In this document: positions 31,069-40,113 of the stretch, one piece after another
Numbering within the stretch: the stretch's first letter is position 1
Layout of the letters: each line of letters opens with the position of its first letter
NCBI GenBank assembly: GCA_003136315.1
Contig: PLDW01000322.1
Coordinates: 41,741-83,269 of the forward strand
Origin: Gemmataceae bacterium
Lineage (GTDB): Bacteria; Planctomycetota; Planctomycetia; Gemmatales; Gemmataceae
Direction of reading: 5' to 3'
DNA length: 41,529 nt
The notes under the pieces: model-generated
The model's input: only the letters and a program-made list of their open reading frames with translations
Databases searched by the model: none
Told to the model about the DNA's origin: nothing
Made by a program: the position numbers and the translations under genes

Positions 31069-33615
31069 TCACCCCCCGCCGCGCCGGAAAACCCGGACCT
31101 CGCCCGTCCGAAACGTCTCGGCGACCAGCCCGCTCGAATGGCTCCGGACTGTCACCGCACCCACCGAGGCCGTGTCCCACACCAGCCCGCCAGAGGGGCC
31201 GTAGGCCGCGGTCAGATGGTCGGTTTTCGTTGGCTGCTGACTCGACACCACCAACTTTGGCTTCGCCCACTCCGCCAGTGGACCGGGCGCGAAGCGTCCC
31301 TCGGTTTCACGACGGGCGTTCGCCCCCACCGCCCCGTGGTGCGGAGCGAGCATCACATCGAGCGACGGGGCCGGAGATCGTACCACCATTTCCTGACCCA
31401 CCCCTTCCAGATCCCCGGTTAGCAGGAACGTGTGTCCCGCATGTCGGACCCGTAACACCAGACTCCGGGTGTTCTCGTTACCCTCGGGGCCGTCCGGAGG
31501 AGGATGCAGTACCTCCAGCGTCACATCACCAGCCGTAAACCGGTCGCCAGCCTTTGCCACTCGCCGGGTCACCTCCCTCCGATCCAGCGCGGCCAGCGTT
31601 GCGGATATCCCCTGTGTTGCCTTGTCCGGGAAGGAGGGTGTGAGTGTGACCTGCCCGACCGGAAAGCGTTTGAGCAATTCGGGAAGACCGTTGAAATGAT
31701 CAAGATCGGCGTGAGAAAGGAACACCTCATCGATCCGCGAAATGCCACGGCTCCAGAGATACGGGGCGATCACCCGGCGAACCACGTCCGGGCCGGTGGT
31801 GGTCCCAGTGTCGTAGAGCAGTACCCGACCGTCCGGGGTTTCCATCACCACACACCCACCATGCCCGACCGCCACGAACGTGACCCGTAGTTCATTGCGA
31901 GTCGGACGCTCGAAGCTGAGCACCAGCCCGAACACCGTCCACACCGCCAGCGCTGCCAGGGCTCGGGCGCGCGTCCGGCCAGCCAGCAGGACCACCGCCG
32001 CGACTCCGGCATAGAACCCGACCAGCCACCACATCGCCGGTCCCGGAGCGTAGACCCATCCCACGGGCACCCGCTCGACCACCGCGACCAAGCCCTCACA
32101 ACCGGCGAGGCTCCATTCGACAATCCGCGCCAGTGGCCATCCCACCCACGTTCCCAGCGGTGCGATCAGAAGTAGCAGGAAACCAGCAAGCAGGGCGATG
32201 GAGGTGAGCAGAACGAGAGGCGGGCCGAGAATCACCCCCACCGGTGAAACCAGATTCTGCCACGCCAGGATGAGCGGCGCGTTCGCGACACCGAGGATCA
32301 GGCTAATTCCATATGCCATCCGCAGCCCTCCCAGGGCTCCGCGGGCAAGCTTCACGGGAGTCGATCGGCTCTCCTCGACCAGCTCCTCCAGTGGGGTCAG
32401 TGGCCGGGGAGTCAGCCAGCGCACAGCTCCCCACACAAGCACGAAGACAGATAAGAATGAGAGCTGGCATCCCGCCGTGAACGGGTCGGCCGGGTTCAGT
32501 GCGACCACCACCAGCCACCCGAACGCAAAGGCGTTGGCTGCGATGACCGGTCGGCGGAGAACTAGCCCACCGCACACCACACACACCATGACGGCTGCTC
32601 GCACCGCGGATGGCCGCGAGCCGGTGAGAATCGCGTAGCCAATCATGACTGCCGCCACCACCCAGGCCCCATTCCGCCGACGCACTCCGGCCACTCGGAG
32701 CACGAACCACACGAACGCGGCCAGCACGACCAGATGCTGCCCGGAGATGGCCAGGACATGAACCACACCCGTGCGGACGAACACGTCCCACCCCTCCCGA
32801 TCCATCGCGGTGCCATCCCCCAGAAGGAGGGCCGCGGCCAGACCGGCCTCGTCGTGCGGGAGAGCGGTTCCCAGCGCCCGGGTGCCCCAGCCGCGGACGA
32901 CCGCGAACCACCCGAACGCCGACGACCTCCACCCTTCCTCCAGTCGGGTGACCCCGTCGCCCGTTCGCTTTGTCCGGATTTCCGCCGTGATCCGCTGGTC
33001 GAGCAAATAGCCCGCGTAATCCATCTCACCGGGATTGGATGGCGGCCCCGGTCGCCACAACCGCCCCACGACTTCGACCATGTCACCGAGATGGAGATCA
33101 TCCAGACGACCTTCAACGGTTAGCCGCGCTCGCCCGCTCGCTGGCCGCCAGCCATCGGGTGCTTCGATCGCCGTCAGGGCGAGGACTGTCACGGTCGTTT
33201 CCGGCTTCGGCACGGCGAGTAGGGGATCGGGCTTGGGGGGACGAAACCGGGCGGGTTCCTCATCGAGCGTGCCGCGAACGAGGACCGGAATGGGTCGATC
33301 ACTCGCGATCGCACCGATATCGTCCGCAGCGAAGACGGTCCGGTAAGCCTGGTGGTGGGCGGCACCCAGAGCCGCTGAGGCCACCCACAGTCCGACCGGG
33401 GCGAAGGTGCGGGACCGGCTCGCGAGCCAGACCAGTAGCGCAAGCACTGCGGTGACGAGTTCGGCGGCGAGGGAGATCGGCAAATACCGGTCGGCGACCA
33501 ACCCCACCCCAACCGCCACCGCGACCGGAACGAGCGGCGCGCGGGCGAACTCTTTCCACGCTGGTTCTGGCGGCGGAAGAGGTGGGGTGACAGGATCGGG
33601 AATCGCAACGGACAC
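31069..33615 (-). CDS. comEC: ComEC/Rec2 DNA-uptake channel protein
   Basis: The 848-residue protein has the full ComEC architecture. After two N-terminal spans come a soluble OB-fold region (about 70-240) and a polytopic competence domain (about 240-560, with the signature LLLGDGTAMDREGWDVFVRT and GVVHVLAISGQHLVVLAAFV). A C-terminal metallo-beta-lactamase domain follows (VAVGHGGCVVMETPDG, LSHADLDHFNGL, LLTGDLEGVGQEMV, LAPHHGAVGANA). ComEC forms the inner-membrane channel for single-stranded DNA during natural transformation. The lactamase metal motif HADLDH is intact. GTG 33615 is the start. Partial copies of its 3' end lie immediately downstream, so the intact reading may have been rebuilt by recombination. 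Confidence 0.95.
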   Translation of the reverse strand: MSVAIPDPVTPPLPPPEPAWKEFARAPLVPVAVAVGVGLVADRYLPISLAAELVTAVLALLVWLASRSRTFAPVGLWVASAALGAAHHQAYRTVFAADDIGAIASDRPIPVLVRGTLDEEPARFRPPKPDPLLAVPKPETTVTVLALTAIEAPDGWRPASGRARLTVEGRLDDLHLGDMVEVVGRLWRPGPPSNPGEMDYAGYLLDQRITAEIRTKRTGDGVTRLEEGWRSSAFGWFAVVRGWGTRALGTALPHDEAGLAAALLLGDGTAMDREGWDVFVRTGVVHVLAISGQHLVVLAAFVWFVLRVAGVRRRNGAWVVAAVMIGYAILTGSRPSAVRAAVMVCVVCGGLVLRRPVIAANAFAFGWLVVVALNPADPFTAGCQLSFLSVFVLVWGAVRWLTPRPLTPLEELVEESRSTPVKLARGALGGLRMAYGISLILGVANAPLILAWQNLVSPVGVILGPPLVLLTSIALLAGFLLLLIAPLGTWVGWPLARIVEWSLAGCEGLVAVVERVPVGWVYAPGPAMWWLVGFYAGVAAVVLLAGRTRARALAALAVWTVFGLVLSFERPTRNELRVTFVAVGHGGCVVMETPDGRVLLYDTGTTTGPDVVRRVIAPYLWSRGISRIDEVFLSHADLDHFNGLPELLKRFPVGQVTLTPSFPDKATQGISATLAALDRREVTRRVAKAGDRFTAGDVTLEVLHPPPDGPEGNENTRSLVLRVRHAGHTFLLTGDLEGVGQEMVVRSPAPSLDVMLAPHHGAVGANARRETEGRFAPGPLAEWAKPKLVVSSQQPTKTDHLTAAYGPSGGLVWDTASVGAVTVRSHSSGLVAETFRTGEVRVFRRGGG

Positions 33616-33913
33616 GGTCGGCCCCCGGGAGTGGAACCATCCTACCGCGCCGGTGTGACTGTCGAAAGCGTTCTTGGAATCGGAGGATGCCGACGCATGG
33701 TGCCTGGCGTCAGGGCTCCCGATTTTAACGTGGTGGTCAGTGGGGCATCGCCCTGCGGAGGCGACACCCCCACTCTCTTCCAGTCTGACGTGCTGGGATC
33801 ACTTTCCCGTCGGCAGTTGTCCCAAGGCTGAGAAATCTCACCCCTTTGGGAACAACCCTGCTCTCATTGCCGCTCAGAGTCTTGGCGTGCTCGACTCTGG
33901 AGCGAGCGGCGGA

Positions 33914-34978
33914 TCAGAAATTCCCCTTCGCATCCAGTTCGAGGTTCAGCTCCAGCACATTGACCAGCGGCTCACCGGTCAAGCCGGAGAGCGGGGTGAA
34001 GGATTTCGCCCGCACGAGGTCGGCAATGGCCTGTTTCACGCCCTCGAAATCGGCGGGGGTTTTGGCCCTCTTCTTCGCGACCCGGTCGAGCTGGTAGACC
34101 GACAGGGCGTTCCGCAGCGTGATGTGCGGATCGAGCCCCGACCCGGACGCCGTCACCAAGTCCACCGGCACCGGCTCCAGATCCACTGACTTGTCGGCAT
34201 TCGCGGGGTCGCTCAGCCACAAGTCAAAGAAGTTCGCGACCAGGAGCGAATCCGCCGTCACCGGTTCGATGGTTTTCGTCACCTTCCCCGCCGCGTCTTT
34301 CCCCTCCACCACACCCGGCCACTTCCCGGGGTGGGCCTTCGCGAAACTGGCGAAGAACGGGCCGACCAAATCTTCCGGCTTCGGGTCATCCGTTTTCGTC
34401 GGGTTGTCTTTTTTCCACGCTCCGATCACTTCGGGATGGGCCTTCGCCCAGGCTTGAATGAAGTCTCCCTGGAGCCCATACTTATCGCCGGTAAGGTCCG
34501 TCTTCGCCCAGTTTTGCGGACCGACTGACACATCCGATGCCCAACTCGCCAGACGATCCGGCATGGCCGCGAACCACGCTTCGATATCTTGCTGCGGTGT
34601 TCGGGGGTTCGCACGGTCCGGGCCAGCGGACTTGCTCCCGGTCTTGTACACCACCATCGGGCCGAGTTGCTGACTCACACGGTCCCGAAGCCTGGGGTTG
34701 TTCGCTCCCCAGTTGCTCCCGCCGGACGCGGTCGCGTTGTAGGATGCCGCCGATGGCCGCGGCCAGAAGTACTCATCGCCAGTGAATGGCTGGGCGATCA
34801 GCCGCGACCCGCGTGCTGGCCCCTGGGTGTCGTTCCCCTTGTCATCGACCAGACTCCCGGTGGTGGCGGTTGGGAATAGCACTCGCCCGATCCCATACAA
34901 CACCACCGGATACAGCACACAACACACCACGACAGTCAGTAGCAGGAGGATCAGGTTTCCGCGCAGATGGTTTTTCAT
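33914..34978 (-). CDS. kdpC: potassium-transporting ATPase KdpC, long form
   Basis: KdpC stabilises the KdpFABC pump and aids ATP binding by KdpB. The 354-residue product has one N-terminal span (LILLLLTVVVCCVLYPVVLY), the motifs FPTATTGSLV, GSRLIAQPF, YFWPRPSAASYNATASGGSN, and the C-terminal VDLVTASGSGLDPHI and EPLVNVLELNLELD. Typical KdpC is about 190 residues. Here an insert of about 150 residues (roughly 110-268), rich in Asp, Lys, Trp and Pro, separates the two conserved halves. ATG 34978 is chosen because the anchor begins there; the longer open frame runs through repeats. It is last in the operon, 277 bases after kdpB. Confidence 0.93.
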   Translation of the reverse strand: MKNHLRGNLILLLLTVVVCCVLYPVVLYGIGRVLFPTATTGSLVDDKGNDTQGPARGSRLIAQPFTGDEYFWPRPSAASYNATASGGSNWGANNPRLRDRVSQQLGPMVVYKTGSKSAGPDRANPRTPQQDIEAWFAAMPDRLASWASDVSVGPQNWAKTDLTGDKYGLQGDFIQAWAKAHPEVIGAWKKDNPTKTDDPKPEDLVGPFFASFAKAHPGKWPGVVEGKDAAGKVTKTIEPVTADSLLVANFFDLWLSDPANADKSVDLEPVPVDLVTASGSGLDPHITLRNALSVYQLDRVAKKRAKTPADFEGVKQAIADLVRAKSFTPLSGLTGEPLVNVLELNLELDAKGNF

Positions 34979-35152
34979 GTGTGGATCCGGTCGGGCGATG
35001 AGAAGTAGAAATCTGGTACCAATTGATCTCGCAAGGGGTCCGTGTTTTTCACATCCCATTGTGGGGGAGATCGGCGAGACTTTGCTCGCCGGTTGGGGAG
35101 TGAGTCTCATCGACTCGACAAGCTCGACCCCCCACCCGCCTGCTTCGCGGCG

Positions 35153-35175
35153 ACCTCCCCCACAAGGGGGGAGGT
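35153..35175. repeat. GC-rich hairpin between kdpB and kdpC
   Basis: acctcccc pairs with ggggaggt around a short loop containing acaag. It is one of several palindromes in the gaps of the kdp operon. The remaining 34979-35255 gap shows no gene. Confidence 0.6.
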
Positions 35176-35255
35176 GAGAAGGTGTCATCCGCTCCGTGGA
35201 GAGTTCCACCTGCCGAATCGCCTACATTGGCCTGCGGGTTGGGAGCCGTGGCGGC

Positions 35256-37463
35256 TCACCCCACCCCCGGCAAAAGCGAGATCACCATGTCGATCAGCTT
35301 GATCCCAATGAACGGCACGATCACCCCGCCCAGGCCCCAGATCAGAAGGTTTCGCCGCAGTAGGGCGTCGGCACCGACCGGCCGGTACATCACGCCCTTC
35401 AGAGCAATCGGAATCAGCAACGGGATAATAATCGCGTTGAAGATCACCGCCGACAGAATCGCCGAGGTCGGGCTGGCCAGGTGCATGAAGTCCAGGCTCT
35501 TGAGCCACGGCAAGGTGCCGGCAAAGAGCGCGGGGACAATCGCGAAATATTTCGCCAGGTCATTCGCGATACTGAACGTCGTCAACGCTCCGCGAGTCAT
35601 GAGCAGTTGCTTACCGATCTCCACGACCTCGATCAGCTTGGTCGGGTCGCTGTCCAGGTCGACCATGTTGCCGGCTTCCTTGGCCGCCTGGGTGCCGGAG
35701 TTCATCGCGACCCCGAGATCGGCCTGGGCGAGGGCCGGGGCGTCGTTCGTCCCGTCGCCCATCATCGCCACCAGTCGGCCGCCGTGTTGCTCCTTGCGGA
35801 TGTACGCGAGTTTGGCCTCCGGGGTTGCCTCGGCGATGTAGTCGTCGACCCCCGCCTGCGAAGCGATGCTCTTCGCTGTCAGCGGATTGTCGCCGGTGAC
35901 CATGACGGTGCGAATGCCCATCTTCCGCAGCCGCTCAAACCGATCCTTGATGCCCGGCTTGAGGATGTCTTCCAGCACCACCAAACCGATAATCCGGTTG
36001 TCCTCAGCGATCAACAGAGGAGTCGCTCCCTGCCCGGCGTAGGTGTTGACCTGCTCCTGAAGGAGAAGCGGCGGCGAGCCACCCGCGGCCTGAATGTGCT
36101 TGAGGATGGCGTCCGACGCCCCCTTTCGGATGCGGCGGCCGTCGGCGAGGTCGACTCCACTCATGCGGGTCTGGGCAGTGAACGGCACAAACCGCGATCC
36201 GAGGGGAGGAGTCGCCGACGCCGGGTTCGCACCGGGAAGTCGTCGATAGAGGTCGACAATGCTTTTCCCTTCCGGGGTCTCGTCGGCTGCGCTCGACATG
36301 GCCGCGAGGTGCCCCACCTCGGTCGCCGCGAGATCCCCCAGAGGAAGGAACCGGGTTGCCTTCCGATTCCCCATCGTGATCGTGCCAGTCTTGTCAAGCA
36401 ACAGAGTGTCGATGTCCCCGGCGACCTCAACCGCCTTCCCGCTCTTGGCGATCAGATTTGCCCGCAAGGCCCGGTCCATCCCGGCGATCCCGATGGCTGC
36501 GAGGAGAGCGCCGATCGTGGTCGGGATCAGGCAGACGAGCAGCGCAACCAGGGTCGGGATGTCGGTTCCGAGCGACTTGAGATCCTTCGCGCCGAGGTAC
36601 TCACCCATGTACGATTCGGCGTTGGCCGCCATCGGCCAGAGGGCTGCCACCACGATCAAGAAGATCAGCGTGAAAGCCGACAGAACGAGCGAAAGGGCGA
36701 TCTCGTTTGGTGTCCGCTGCCGCGCTGCGCCCTCGACAAGTGCGATCATCCGGTCGAGAAACGATTGTCCGGCCGACGCGGTGACCCGGACGAGGATGAC
36801 GTCCGAGAGCACCCGGGTGCCGCCTGTCACTCCACTCCGGTCTCCGCCAGCCTCCCGAACCACCGGGGCCGACTCGCCGGTGATGGCTGACTCATCGACG
36901 GATGCGACCCCCTCGACAACTTCGCCATCCGCGGGGATAAACTCTCCGGCTTCGACGATGACCAGATCGCCGGTCTTGAGCAGGGTCGAAGGCACCTCCT
37001 CCATGAACGTCCTCGGCTGCGACAGCCACGCAGCCAGGGTGCCCGGCGGCGTGTGCGAGGTGTCAGCGAGCTTGAGTCGCTGGGCGGGCGTCTCCTGCCG
37101 GGTCTTTCGAAGGGCCTCGGCTTGCGCCTTCCCCCGAGCCTCAGCTAACGCTTCGGCGAAGTTGGCAAAAAGAACTGTCAGGAAGAGCCACACATCCAGG
37201 GAGATCAGGTAGCCAAGGGTGGCCCGGGTCGAGCCGGGGTCGATGATCTTGTAGCCCGTGTAGATGATCGAAAGGGCGGTCCCGACCTCGACCACGAACA
37301 TGACCGGATTTTTCCACATCCGGTCTGGCCGCAGCATGACGAACGCCTGGCGGAGCGCGGCCGTCAGCAGGTCGGGAGCAAACAGCCCCTGGCGTCGACT
37401 GAGGCGACGGGCGGCCTTCAGCTCGTCGGCTGCCTGGGGCGGGGATTGGATCATGGTGGCCAT
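35256..37463 (-). CDS. kdpB: potassium-transporting P-type ATPase subunit KdpB
   Basis: KdpB is the catalytic P-type ATPase of the high-affinity K+ pump. The 735-residue protein shows the actuator-domain TGES (195-198), the membrane motif [20 protein letters not shown] (from 311), the phosphorylation site DKTGTIT (Asp357), the nucleotide-binding domain, and the hinge motif [20 protein letters not shown]. Typical length is about 680-700; the excess is an N-terminal lead and a short insert around 125-155. ATG 37463 has GGAAG a few bases upstream. It is flanked by repeat-filled gaps from kdpA (211 bases) and kdpC (277 bases), unusually wide for a kdp operon. Confidence 0.96.
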   Translation of the reverse strand: MATMIQSPPQAADELKAARRLSRRQGLFAPDLLTAALRQAFVMLRPDRMWKNPVMFVVEVGTALSIIYTGYKIIDPGSTRATLGYLISLDVWLFLTVLFANFAEALAEARGKAQAEALRKTRQETPAQRLKLADTSHTPPGTLAAWLSQPRTFMEEVPSTLLKTGDLVIVEAGEFIPADGEVVEGVASVDESAITGESAPVVREAGGDRSGVTGGTRVLSDVILVRVTASAGQSFLDRMIALVEGAARQRTPNEIALSLVLSAFTLIFLIVVAALWPMAANAESYMGEYLGAKDLKSLGTDIPTLVALLVCLIPTTIGALLAAIGIAGMDRALRANLIAKSGKAVEVAGDIDTLLLDKTGTITMGNRKATRFLPLGDLAATEVGHLAAMSSAADETPEGKSIVDLYRRLPGANPASATPPLGSRFVPFTAQTRMSGVDLADGRRIRKGASDAILKHIQAAGGSPPLLLQEQVNTYAGQGATPLLIAEDNRIIGLVVLEDILKPGIKDRFERLRKMGIRTVMVTGDNPLTAKSIASQAGVDDYIAEATPEAKLAYIRKEQHGGRLVAMMGDGTNDAPALAQADLGVAMNSGTQAAKEAGNMVDLDSDPTKLIEVVEIGKQLLMTRGALTTFSIANDLAKYFAIVPALFAGTLPWLKSLDFMHLASPTSAILSAVIFNAIIIPLLIPIALKGVMYRPVGADALLRRNLLIWGLGGVIVPFIGIKLIDMVISLLPGVG

Positions 37464-37520
37464 AGTCTTCCCGATCAGGTTCGGGGTTATGGGTCAATCG
37501 TGAGGCTTCAGGCCGGTTTT

Positions 37521-37565
37521 GCTCCCCCTTCCCTCTTAGGGAAGGGGGTTGGGCGGTTAGGTTCT
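37521..37565. repeat. 45-bp dispersed palindromic repeat, copy 3
   Basis: Identical by eye to the copy at 37625-37669. It differs slightly from the copies at 20951 and 21003. It lies between kdpA and kdpB. Confidence 0.9.
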
Positions 37566-37624
37566 CACGGAACCCCTCCCCCGGCCCCTCCCCCAGAGGG
37601 AGAGGGGAGGAAAATCACCCTCCT

Positions 37625-37669
37625 GCTCCCCCTTCCCTCTTAGGGAAGGGGGTTGGGCGGTTAGGTTCT
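37625..37669. repeat. 45-bp dispersed palindromic repeat, copy 4
   Basis: Exact twin of the copy at 37521. Its end is 6 bases from the kdpA stop. A further palindrome-rich stretch (cccctcccccggcccctc near 37573) lies between the two. Confidence 0.9.
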
Positions 37670-37674
37670 TAGCT

Positions 37675-39516
37675 TTACCCACCAAATGGAATCGGTCCCA
37701 GGTGTTCAGCCACCGGCCCGAGAGCCAGTGCCGGCAGGAACAGTAACGACCCCACCAAGAGCACCGTCCCGAGGAGGACGAACCCGAAGGTGATGGTGTC
37801 GGTCCGGAGCGTCCCGGCTGTGAATGGCACTCGCTTTTTGGCTGCCAAACTGCCGGCCAGCGCGAGCGGAGCGATGATCGGGATAAACCGACCCAATATC
37901 ATGACCAGCCCGGTCGCGAGATCCCAGTGAGTGGCGTAGGGTGCGGGCGTTGTGAGGTTCTTCGTTGCGTCGTTGAACCCGTGGGTGTCGCCCAGACCCT
38001 CGAAGCCGGACCCGTTGTTCGCTGACGACGAGGTGAACTCGTAGAGGATCTCGCTAAATCCGTGCGGCCCAGGGTTGTTGGTCGCTGCCTTCCCCCAGTC
38101 GAGAGCTGCAAAGAGCCCCGTTGGGCCAAGGATCAGAATCGGGTGGATCAACAGAGCGAGCATGGCCAGTTTCATCTCCCGCGCCTCGATCTTCTTGCCC
38201 AGATACTCCGGGGTCCGGCCGACCATCAGTCCGGCCAGGAACACGCCGATGACCAGGTAGATCAGCATGTTCACCAGACCGACACCCTTCCCGCCGAACA
38301 CACAGTTGAGCATCATCCCCACCATCGGGGTGATCCCGGCCAACGGGTTGAGTGAATCGTGCATGCAGTTCACCGACCCGCAGGTGACTGCAGTGGTGAC
38401 CGCCGAGAATGTCGCTCCGGCCGACGGCCCAAACCGCAACTCTTTCCCCTCGGTGTTCCCGAGGCCCGTGGAGTCCACGGGCAGCCCGGCCAGTGGCGCA
38501 ACGACCTTCTCAGGTGCCCCAGGGACGACGATCCTCTGCGCGGGCTGGGCCGTGAACGCGGGGTTCGGCTTCAGCGCATCCTGGCTGACAGCCCAGACGA
38601 TCATGACCACGAATAGCGACATCATCACCGCGTAGATGATTGCTGCGTGCTGTTCGTTCTTGATCATCCGCCCGAACATCACAATGAGCGAGAACGGGAA
38701 AATCAGGATGGTGACGCACTCCAGGAAGTTACTCCACGAGGTCGGGTTCTCGAACGGGTGGGCCGAGTTGGCTCCGAAGAACCCACCGCCATTGGTTCCC
38801 AGGTGCTTGATCGGCAAAACCGCGGCCACCGGCCCGCGAGCGATCACCTGCGGCTTTGGGCTGCCGTCCTCATTCGTTCCCATTCCTCCGACCTGGACAG
38901 TTGGAACCTCTGCCGATGGCTCCAGGGTCATCGGAACTCCGGCCGCCATCAGGAGGACGCCGGTGAGTACCGAGAATGGGATGAAGACGTAAACCACCAC
39001 CCGCCACATATCGAGGTAGTAGTTCCCCATGTGTGGGTCGCCGCGCAGACCGCGGATGATGGCCGTCAGAGCGCAGAATCCCACCGCGGCCGATGTGAAC
39101 ATGTTCCACACGACAAACACCAACTGCGAGAAGTACGAGAGGTGCTGCTCGCCGGAGTAGTGCTGGAGGTTCGTGTTCGTCAGGAACGAGGTCACCGTGT
39201 TGAAGATCGTGGTGGGCGAGAGCATCCCTTTTCCGTCGGCAAATGCCGAGTCCTTCTGGTTCAATGGCAGGACCGGCTGGAGGGCCAAAATGAGGTAGCC
39301 GAACACGAACATCAGGGTGTTGAACAGGAGCAGGCTCAGGGCGTACTGCTTCCAGTTCTGTGGCCCGGTGTCGAGTCGCCGCTCGATCCAGCGGAGCAGG
39401 GCGGGCGGGGTGTACCGGCCGTCCATGATCCTGGCCAGATAGCGACCCACCGGGACCGACAAGGCGACGGTGGTCGCCACGATCAGGAACGGGAGGAGCC
39501 ACATGGGAGTTGCCAC
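37675..39516 (-). CDS. kdpA: potassium-transporting ATPase subunit KdpA
   Basis: KdpA is the channel-like K+-binding subunit. The 613-residue protein has about ten spans and the four degenerate selectivity-filter segments: TSFLTNTNLQHYSG, LGTNGGGFFGANSAHPFENP, TCGSVNCMHDSLNPLAGITP and SSANNGSGFEGLG. Typical length is about 560; the extra residues are mostly in a loop near 330-370 (APEKVVAPLAGLPVDSTGLG). The start is taken as GTG 39516 with AGGAAGA just upstream; ATG 39504 is also in frame. It is separated from kdpF by a 207-base gap holding a paired inverted repeat. Confidence 0.96.
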   Translation of the reverse strand: MATPMWLLPFLIVATTVALSVPVGRYLARIMDGRYTPPALLRWIERRLDTGPQNWKQYALSLLLFNTLMFVFGYLILALQPVLPLNQKDSAFADGKGMLSPTTIFNTVTSFLTNTNLQHYSGEQHLSYFSQLVFVVWNMFTSAAVGFCALTAIIRGLRGDPHMGNYYLDMWRVVVYVFIPFSVLTGVLLMAAGVPMTLEPSAEVPTVQVGGMGTNEDGSPKPQVIARGPVAAVLPIKHLGTNGGGFFGANSAHPFENPTSWSNFLECVTILIFPFSLIVMFGRMIKNEQHAAIIYAVMMSLFVVMIVWAVSQDALKPNPAFTAQPAQRIVVPGAPEKVVAPLAGLPVDSTGLGNTEGKELRFGPSAGATFSAVTTAVTCGSVNCMHDSLNPLAGITPMVGMMLNCVFGGKGVGLVNMLIYLVIGVFLAGLMVGRTPEYLGKKIEAREMKLAMLALLIHPILILGPTGLFAALDWGKAATNNPGPHGFSEILYEFTSSSANNGSGFEGLGDTHGFNDATKNLTTPAPYATHWDLATGLVMILGRFIPIIAPLALAGSLAAKKRVPFTAGTLRTDTITFGFVLLGTVLLVGSLLFLPALALGPVAEHLGPIPFGG

Positions 39517-39560
39517 TCTTCCTCATACAGGAAGCCGCTGAGGCTGTTGCAATCCAGGCG

Positions 39561-39687
39561 GAAAGTAGGTCACTCGCTCCGCGAGTGACCGTTTCTGGAT
39601 CGCTGTCGCACTCAACAGCCGGGTTTGTTACTCCATCCTCATCGGCTGACCAGAAACGACGACTCGCGGAGCGAGTCGCCTACTTTC
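39561..39687. repeat. paired REP-like inverted repeat (BIME-like)
   Basis: The two 38-base arms at 39561-39598 and 39650-39687 are inverted copies with five differences, all lying beside the central actcgctccgcgagt. Each arm itself folds, because that 15-base core is a small palindrome. This hairpin-within-hairpin design is typical of REP pairs mobilised by RAYT-type transposases. It lies between kdpF and kdpA. Confidence 0.8.
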
Positions 39688-39723
39688 ACCACCTCCGACA
39701 GCAAAACATCGCAGCGGGAGGGG

Positions 39724-39804
39724 TCAGAATTTCTCGGGGCGCAGCAGGGCGATCAACAGGTAGACAAACAACAACAGCGAGACGATCACAGTCAGCCAGA
39801 TCAT
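39724..39804 (-). CDS. kdpF: KdpF small subunit of the potassium pump
   Basis: This 26-residue single-span peptide reads MIWLTVIVSLLLFVYLLIAL, then LRPEKF. The ending LLRPEKF is the hallmark of KdpF, which sits at the KdpA membrane surface and stabilises the complex. The 26-residue length matches the family. It begins 10 bases after the small upstream gene and is the first canonical kdp gene. Confidence 0.92.
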   Translation of the reverse strand: MIWLTVIVSLLLFVYLLIALLRPEKF

Positions 39805-39814
39805 GGTTGGGGCC

Positions 39815-39910
39815 TCACACCTTGTCGCAAGCGGCCAGGAAGGCGAACATGAGGGCCAGGGTCAGGAGCCCGAGCAGCACCGTTGCAGGTATCCACACAG
39901 TCAAATCCAT
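39815..39910 (-). CDS. 31-residue membrane peptide upstream of kdpF
   Basis: The product is MDLTVWIPATVLLGLLTLAL, then MFAFLAACDKV: one membrane span ending in an ACDKV tail. ATG 39910 has a strong AGGGAGAG site upstream, so it is probably translated. Similar tiny peptides ending in AACD-type tails precede kdpF in other bacteria as I recall, but I cannot name a function. Its position 10 bases before kdpF and next to the presumed promoter makes it the first gene of the operon. It may be an extra pump subunit or a leader peptide. Confidence 0.7.
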   Translation of the reverse strand: MDLTVWIPATVLLGLLTLALMFAFLAACDKV

Positions 39911-39950
39911 CGTGCTCTCCCTGACGGAACGTTGATTGCGTCGATCCTCG

Positions 39951-39969
39951 TAATGCACGCCCCATGCCG
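39951..39969 (-). promoter_or_regulatory. candidate sigma-54 promoter of the kdp operon
   Basis: The minus strand reads cggcatggggcgtgcatta, with GG and GC separated by 10 bases, GGCATG against consensus GGCACG and GTGCAT against TTGCAT. Transcription would start near 39943, leaving a leader of about 32 bases before the first ATG. An NtrC-type activator is encoded divergently next door. Confidence 0.55.
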
Positions 39970-40054
39970 TCCCGACGCACGTTCCGGAAAGCTGTGACGC
40001 ACATGGGTTTGCGGCCGTCGGGCGTGTGCGAGCAGCGGTCTTGACCGTCGCAAT

Positions 40055-40105
40055 CCGCACGAACGGGTTGCACTCTGCACGAATGGGGTTGTGTCTTGCA
40101 CGAGG
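40055..40105. promoter_or_regulatory. three phased repeats, possible activator-binding sites
   Basis: The motif gcacga occurs at 40057, 40077 and 40098, spaced 20 and 21 bases, about two helical turns. The first two extend to gcacgaaYgggGttg-like units. They lie about 115-160 bases upstream of the predicted kdp start, the usual range for sigma-54 enhancers, and directly before the activator gene. Confidence 0.5.
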
Positions 40106-40113
40106 TCCGATTC

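Noticed and set aside
33914..35209. 431-residue reading of kdpC
   Set aside because: The first 77 residues are translated repeat and intergenic sequence; the membrane anchor begins at ATG 34978.
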